Shown: one piece after another, positions 7,300 through 10,919 of the stretch
Position numbering within the stretch: the first letter of the stretch is position 1
How the letters are laid out: every line of letters starts with the position of its first letter
NCBI GenBank assembly: GCA_020050175.1
Contig: JAGVKY010000022.1
Span: forward strand, 1 to 10,919
Reading direction: 5' to 3'
Length of the DNA stretch: 10,919 bases
Source: Parachlamydiales bacterium
GTDB taxonomy: Bacteria; Chlamydiota; Chlamydiia; Chlamydiales; JAJFMK01
The notes under the pieces: generated by a model
What the model saw: only the letters and a program-made list of their open reading frames with translations
The model's database searches: none
Told to the model about the DNA's origin: nothing
Position numbers and translations under genes: made by a program

Positions 7300-7732
7300 A
7301 GAGAGGCTTCTAAATCATTACCGAGACAAGGGATGGACGATTGCTTTTGCTGAATCGTGCACCGGAGGCGATCTTGCCGCTCGACTGACTAAAATTCCTG
7401 GAGCCTCAGATGTTTTTCTCGGGTCGCTCGTGACCTATCATTCCGATTGGAAGGAAAAGCTTCTCCATGTTCCCGCCACACTGATGGCCGCAAAGGGCGT
7501 TGTTTCTGAAGAGGTGGCTATTGCCATGCTCAAGGGGCTAATGAGCTTTTCTAAGGCTACGGTAGGGGTTTCCGTTACCGGTTTTTTAAAGCCGCTCGGT
7601 GGAGCGCTTTGGGTGGCTATCCAAAAAATGGGCGAAACCCCTCAAACATCTTCTCTTTTTCTAAAGGGCGATAGAATAGAGAGCATCCATGCCATCGGAA
7701 ATCATATTTTTAATATAATTATCTCTTTATAA
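7286..7732 (+). CDS. CinA C-terminal-domain (PncC-like) protein with shortened active-site loop
   Basis: The protein has 148 residues and is the stand-alone form of the CinA C-terminal domain. In E. coli and others this domain is an NMN deamidase (PncC), converting nicotinamide mononucleotide to nicotinate mononucleotide in NAD recycling. Matching elements are AESCTGGDLAARLT (22-35, containing the proposed catalytic Ser24), IPGASDVFLGSLVTY (37-51), Lys56/Lys58 with LLHV, VSEEVA (73-78), SVTGF (96-100) and KGDRIESI (127-134). The canonical stretch VTGIAGPxGGTxxKPVGxVW is reduced here to VTGFLKPLGGALW, losing about seven to nine residues, including the Gly-rich AGPxGGT. That loop is near-invariant in active members, so activity is doubtful. 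ATG 7286 is chosen over GTG 7277; both overlap the previous gene's end. No Shine-Dalgarno is evident. Family membership is clear; the NMN deamidase role is inferred and uncertain. Confidence 0.85.
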   Translation: MLSLEERLLNHYRDKGWTIAFAESCTGGDLAARLTKIPGASDVFLGSLVTYHSDWKEKLLHVPATLMAAKGVVSEEVAIAMLKGLMSFSKATVGVSVTGFLKPLGGALWVAIQKMGETPQTSSLFLKGDRIESIHAIGNHIFNIIISL

Positions 7733-7740
7733 TTTTCCGT

Positions 7741-8550
7741 ATGTACAACCTGATTGATAGTGGAGAAGGGAGAAAACTCGAACAGTTTGGTCCCTATATC
7801 ATTGATCGTCCTGCTTCCCAGGCGGTTTGGCCCAAAAGGCTACCCCATTTGACATGGAAACAAGCAGATGCGCGATTAGTGCGTGAAGGGGAGGGGAGCC
7901 GTTGGGAGTGGAACCGCTTACCTGAAAATTTTGAAATGACCTTTCAGGGCATTAAATTTGGGCTAAGGGCCACCGACTTTGGCCATCTCGGAGTTTTTCC
8001 CGAGCATGGGCAACTGTGGGAATGGGCCAAAGAGAAACTTTCTCCAGGTACAACGCTTTTAAATCTTTTCGCTTATTCGGGGGGAATGACTCTTGCGGCT
8101 GCCAAGGTTGGGGCTCAAGTTTGCCATCTCGATGCTTCTAAAGGGATGGTCAGCTGGGCTCGTGAAAATGCGGCCATCAACCATCTCGAAAAAGCCCCGA
8201 TCCGTTGGATCATTGACGATGTCACAAAATTCCTTCGCAGAGAAATCACTCGGGGGAGACGCTACGATGCGATCATCCTAGACCCGCCGACTTTTGGAAG
8301 GGGGGCGCAAGGGGAGCTTTTTAAGATCGAAGAGGATGTTGTTCCTCTTTTGCAATTGTGCAAAGAGCTGTTATCTGAAAAACCTCTTTTTGTTGTTCTT
8401 TCTTGCCACACCCCAGGGTTCACCCCGCTGGTCCTTTCTCATCTTTTGCAAGAAGTGATCGGTTGCCAAAAGATTGAAAATGGAGAACTTTTCCTCCCTG
8501 GCGAATTGCCGCTTCCCTCCGGTTGCTATGCAAGAGGACTTTTTAGATGA
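7741..8550 (+). CDS. Class I SAM-dependent methyltransferase, COG1092 (RlmI-like) family, without PUA domain
   Basis: The protein has 269 residues. Its start, LIDSGEGRKLEQFGPY (4-19) followed by RPASQAVWPKRLP (23-35), is the typical opening of a COG1092 subgroup. GLRATDFGHLGVFPEHGQLWEW follows around residues 74-95. The Rossmann methyltransferase core has motif I LLNLFAYSGGMTL (106-118), an acidic strand end at LDAS, and DVTKF. The NPPY-type motif is DPPTFGRG (181-188), as in RlmI/RlmK-type RNA base methyltransferases. E. coli RlmI (23S rRNA m5C1962) is about 400 residues with an N-terminal PUA domain that is absent here, so the target cannot be assumed; 23S rRNA or tRNA is plausible. It starts eight bases after the CinA-like gene and overlaps the next methyltransferase by ATGA. 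I recall a comparable methyltransferase next to a SpoU gene in Chlamydia. Confidence 0.88.
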   Translation: MYNLIDSGEGRKLEQFGPYIIDRPASQAVWPKRLPHLTWKQADARLVREGEGSRWEWNRLPENFEMTFQGIKFGLRATDFGHLGVFPEHGQLWEWAKEKLSPGTTLLNLFAYSGGMTLAAAKVGAQVCHLDASKGMVSWARENAAINHLEKAPIRWIIDDVTKFLRREITRGRRYDAIILDPPTFGRGAQGELFKIEEDVVPLLQLCKELLSEKPLFVVLSCHTPGFTPLVLSHLLQEVIGCQKIENGELFLPGELPLPSGCYARGLFR

Positions 8551-9341
8551 ATCCCATCACGAGCCCTGATAATCCAAAAGTTAAAGCAGCTCTCCGTTTA
8601 CAAGACAGGCGCGATCGGGAAAAAAGCCAAACTTTTTTGATTGAAGGGTACCGAGAAACTTTACGTGCTATTGAAGGAGAGCAACCTCTTTCTCAACTTT
8701 TTGTCTGTGAAGAGCTCTTTTTAGGAAGCAATGAGGCGGCTCTAATCGCTTCTGCTCAAGCTCAAGGAGCTGATATCTTTACTGTCCCTGAAAAGATCTT
8801 TAGAAAACTTTCCTATCGTGATCGCCCTGATGGCATTTTGGCAGTCGCACCTCAGCGCCATTTGAGCTTGAAAGACCTTCCTTTGAGGTCTCCTCGTCTT
8901 CTCTTAGTGGCTGAATCGATTGAGAAACCGGGGAATTTGGGGACCATTTTAAGAAGCTGTGATGCGGCAGGAGTTGATGCGTGTATTTTGGCCGATCGAA
9001 CAACCGACCTTCACAATCCTAATGTCGTCCGCGCAAGCGTTGGGACCTTGTTCACTCTCCCTGTAATTGAAGCGGATGCGGAGGAAACATTTTCTTTTTT
9101 GAAGAGAGAAAAAATAGCCATTGTGGCGGCTACTCCCCATGCAATCCTTCCCTATACAGAAGCTGATCTCCGAGGCGATATCGCCATTGTCGTAGGCACA
9201 GAACAATTAGGTCTCTCTCCCCGTTGGATGGAAGGGGCAGATTTAAAAGTTAAGATCCCGATGCGGGGCAAGGCTGATTCGTTAAATGTTGCCACTGCGA
9301 CCACTCTTCTTTTATTTGAAGCATTGAGGCAACGCTCCTGA
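8547..9341 (+). CDS. SpoU/TrmH-family (SPOUT) RNA 2'-O-ribose methyltransferase
   Basis: The protein has 264 residues and probably methylates a ribose 2'-OH in rRNA or tRNA. An N-terminal substrate-binding domain (about 1-105) has NPKVKAALRLQDRRDREKSQ and FLIEGYRETLRAI. The SPOUT knot follows: motif 1 EKPGNLGTILRSCDAAG (126-142, with Asn130 and Arg136), motif 2 VVGTEQLGLS (215-224, Glu219) and motif 3 IPMRGKADSLNVATA (237-251, with Ser245-Leu-Asn247). All expected catalytic and SAM-binding positions are retained. Its length and domain order match RlmB/TsnR-like members, but the substrate nucleotide cannot be named from sequence. It begins in ATGA overlapping the previous gene, with AGGA eight bases upstream as ribosome binding site, and ends in TGATG, sharing one base with the next gene. 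Confidence 0.92.
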   Translation: MNPITSPDNPKVKAALRLQDRRDREKSQTFLIEGYRETLRAIEGEQPLSQLFVCEELFLGSNEAALIASAQAQGADIFTVPEKIFRKLSYRDRPDGILAVAPQRHLSLKDLPLRSPRLLLVAESIEKPGNLGTILRSCDAAGVDACILADRTTDLHNPNVVRASVGTLFTLPVIEADAEETFSFLKREKIAIVAATPHAILPYTEADLRGDIAIVVGTEQLGLSPRWMEGADLKVKIPMRGKADSLNVATATTLLLFEALRQRS

Positions 9342-9985
9342 TGGATATTCTGCATCTGGAACGTCAGATTTTAGTTTGGAATAAGCCTGCAGGCATCGAA
9401 ACACAAGATGAAAGGGCGCACTATGCCCTTTGTCAGGAAATCAATAAGAGGGAAGATCGGACCGGCACCCCCTTTCTTCATCCCATCCACCGTTTGGATC
9501 AACCAACAAGCGGCATCGTTGTCTTCGCCCGTTCATCAAAAGCCCTCTCTCGCCTTCAAGAGTCTCTCAGGGAAAGAAATGTCAAAAAAACCTACTTGGC
9601 CTGGGTCGAAGGAACACTCCAAGGGGAAGGTAAACTCTCCGATACCCTTAAACATGCCTCACACCAAGCAATTGTTGACTCCGAAGGAAAGTCTTCTCAT
9701 CTCTACTTTAAAGTTCTAGAAAACCAAAATAAACGAACCCTTCTCCTTATCCAACTAATGACGGGCCGTTACCATCAAATCCGCCTGCAATTCTCCTCTA
9801 GAGGCCATCCAATCATCGGCGATACCAAGTATGGAGCAAGACCAGCCCCCCGCCTTCTTCTGCACCATTACGCTTTCACTATTCCTCACCCGATTACCTC
9901 GGCAGCTCTTTCTTTTAAAGCACCTCCTGGCGCTGAATTCCCTTGTCCATTAACTATTGAAAAAAGCTATAGTTCTTTAAATTAA
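9341..9985 (+). CDS. RluA-family RNA pseudouridine synthase
   Basis: The protein has 214 residues and isomerises uridine to pseudouridine in rRNA or tRNA. The catalytic motif HPIHRLDQPTSGIVVFARS (48-66) contains the nucleophile Asp53. Other RluA-family landmarks are VWNKPAGI (12-19), KTYLAWVEG, TGRYHQIRLQFSSRGHPIIGDTKYG and LLLHHYAF. There is no N-terminal S4 domain, as in the short RluA/TruC-type members, so target specificity cannot be assigned. The ATG overlaps the stop of the SpoU gene by one base (TGATG), with GAGG eleven bases upstream, so coupled translation is likely. It is the last gene of the cluster. Confidence 0.92.
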   Translation: MDILHLERQILVWNKPAGIETQDERAHYALCQEINKREDRTGTPFLHPIHRLDQPTSGIVVFARSSKALSRLQESLRERNVKKTYLAWVEGTLQGEGKLSDTLKHASHQAIVDSEGKSSHLYFKVLENQNKRTLLLIQLMTGRYHQIRLQFSSRGHPIIGDTKYGARPAPRLLLHHYAFTIPHPITSAALSFKAPPGAEFPCPLTIEKSYSSLN

Positions 9986-10156
9986 GTATTAGGTAGATCG
10001 GCGTTTATTGATGGAATCGAGTTTTAGATACTTCAGTTTCTAAATTTATTATTCCTTTGAGAGGGTCCATGGGGTTATTGCAGTAGTCATTCGAAATTTT
10101 TGCGGGTCCATTTTTGAACCTTGCTAATTTATCAAATCATTTGCAAATATGCTCAC
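9986..10156. other. AT-rich intergenic gap between the operon end and the GT92 gene
   Basis: No gene or confident promoter is visible in these 171 bases. A short inverted repeat, TTTAGA (10023-10028) and TCTAAA (10039-10044), is followed by a T/A-rich run. It could be a weak terminator for the upstream cluster, but the stem has only six mostly A-T pairs. The octamer GGGTCCAT occurs twice, at 10063 and 10104. Confidence 0.35.
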
Positions 10157-10919
10157 ATGCGCCTTTTTTCAATACTGGTTTCTTTATTTCTAGCCCTCAC
10201 TCAAACCATTTGTGCTTATAGTTTTGATCTAGCAGTTTGTGCAATTTTCCGAGATGAAGCTCGCTTTCTCAAGGAGTGGATTGAATTCCACAAATTGGTG
10301 GGGGTACAGCATTTCTATCTTTATAACAATTTGAGCGAAGATAACTTTGAAGAAGTGCTTAAACCTTATATTCAGAAGGGAGAGGTGGAGCTCATTCATT
10401 GGCCGCATGAAAGTCTGGAGATCAACCGCTGGAACATTATTCAATGCCACGCTTACTTAGACGCCATTGGGCGTGCTAAAGGTAAAGTTAAGTGGCTTGC
10501 CATCATTGATACCGATGAATTCCTTTTTCCAACTAGGTTAAATAACCTAGTAGAATTTCTTGCTGACTACGAAGATTGTTCTGGTCTATGTGTGAACTGG
10601 CAAATGTTTGGAACATCAAATGTCGACAAAATCTCTCCTAAAAAATTACTCATCGAGTCTTTAACTTTCAAAGCAAAAGAAGATTACGACGAAAATCGAC
10701 AGTATAAAACGATTGTACGTCCTGAATTCGTATCAACATGTTTAAATCCTCATTTTTGCTACCTTAAGGAAGGTTATTTACTCGTTGACTCAGATAAAAA
10801 ACCATTGGTCAATTTTCAAAAAACAATTCTTATCGATAAGATTCGAATCAATCATTACTGGACCCGAGATGAATTTTTTCTAAATCAGGTTAAAATCCCT
10901 CGTCGAGTTATGATGGGTG
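10157..10919 (+). CDS. Glycosyltransferase family 92 (DUF23)-like protein with signal peptide, 3'-truncated by window edge
   Basis: An ATG-initiated frame stays open for 254 codons to the right edge. Residues 1-20 form a Sec-type leader: Arg2, a hydrophobic core, then Ile-Cys-Ala before Tyr21. From residue 25 the protein shows the GT92 pattern: LAVCAIFRDEARFLKEW (25-41), FHKLVGVQHFYLYNN (44-58), and WLAIIDTDEFLFP with the metal/nucleotide-sugar DxD at Asp118-Thr-Asp120. Near the edge, INHYWTRDEFF (from about residue 231) matches the late NHYxxKSxEEF-type element of the family. GT92 includes animal beta-1,4-galactosyltransferases; bacterial members are mostly uncharacterised. No Shine-Dalgarno or convincing promoter was found upstream. 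The gene is visibly AT-richer (about 37-38% G+C in sampled lines) than the adjacent RNA-modification genes (about half G+C in a sampled line), which may point to separate acquisition. A Cys at -2 of the cleavage site is not a lipobox arrangement. Confidence 0.8.
   Translation, partial: MRLFSILVSLFLALTQTICAYSFDLAVCAIFRDEARFLKEWIEFHKLVGVQHFYLYNNLSEDNFEEVLKPYIQKGEVELIHWPHESLEINRWNIIQCHAYLDAIGRAKGKVKWLAIIDTDEFLFPTRLNNLVEFLADYEDCSGLCVNWQMFGTSNVDKISPKKLLIESLTFKAKEDYDENRQYKTIVRPEFVSTCLNPHFCYLKEGYLLVDSDKKPLVNFQKTILIDKIRINHYWTRDEFFLNQVKIPRRVMMG

Noticed and set aside
10063..10111. Octamer GGGTCCAT present twice, 41 bases apart, upstream of the GT92 gene.
   Set aside because: Only two copies of an 8-mer with unrelated flanks; not clearly beyond chance.

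Overview
This window is a densely coded stretch of about 10.9 kb that reads most naturally as a chromosome segment of an environmental (amoeba- or animal-associated) member of the Chlamydiae. The reasons are family-level. A short UvrD/PcrA-type helicase of about 640 residues resembles chlamydial UvrD in length. A dksA gene with a degenerate zinc finger sits directly in front of lspA, an order I recall from Chlamydia. A COG1092-type methyltransferase is paired with a SpoU-type methyltransferase, which I also recall from Chlamydia. Base composition is in the low-to-mid 40s % G+C by eye. A Waddlia-like lineage would fit, but the assignment is inferred from memory and was not tested.

Layout. Positions 1-2785 hold the 3' part of putA (bifunctional proline catabolism), cut by the left edge. 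It converges on a minus-strand gene (2795-3622) for a sulfotransferase-like protein with an N-terminal signal peptide. A 155-bp divergent intergenic region with a perfect inverted repeat separates that gene from uvrD/pcrA (3778-5691). A 141-bp gap follows. A tight plus-strand cluster then runs from 5833 to 9985: dksA, lspA, an unrecognised gene, a CinA C-terminal-domain protein, a COG1092-type SAM methyltransferase, a SpoU/TrmH-type RNA methyltransferase and an RluA-type pseudouridine synthase. The junctions are overlaps or gaps of about ten bases or less, so one transcript is likely. After a 171-bp gap, the 5' part of a glycosyltransferase family 92 (DUF23) gene, again with a signal peptide, begins at 10157 and runs off the right edge.

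How the genes fit together. The middle cluster is housekeeping: transcription control (DksA-like), lipoprotein maturation (LspA), nucleotide salvage or repair (CinA-like) and RNA modification (two methyltransferases and one pseudouridine synthase). PutA and UvrD are also core metabolism and repair. The two accessory genes are the unusual part. Both encode group-transfer enzymes whose donors are normally cytosolic (PAPS for sulfotransferases, nucleotide sugars for GT92), yet both carry apparent secretion signals. The simplest reading is that they are exported and act in the host or inclusion, or are retained at the envelope. This is the most interesting hypothesis the window offers. I saw no rRNA, tRNA, CRISPR array, insertion sequence or attachment site.
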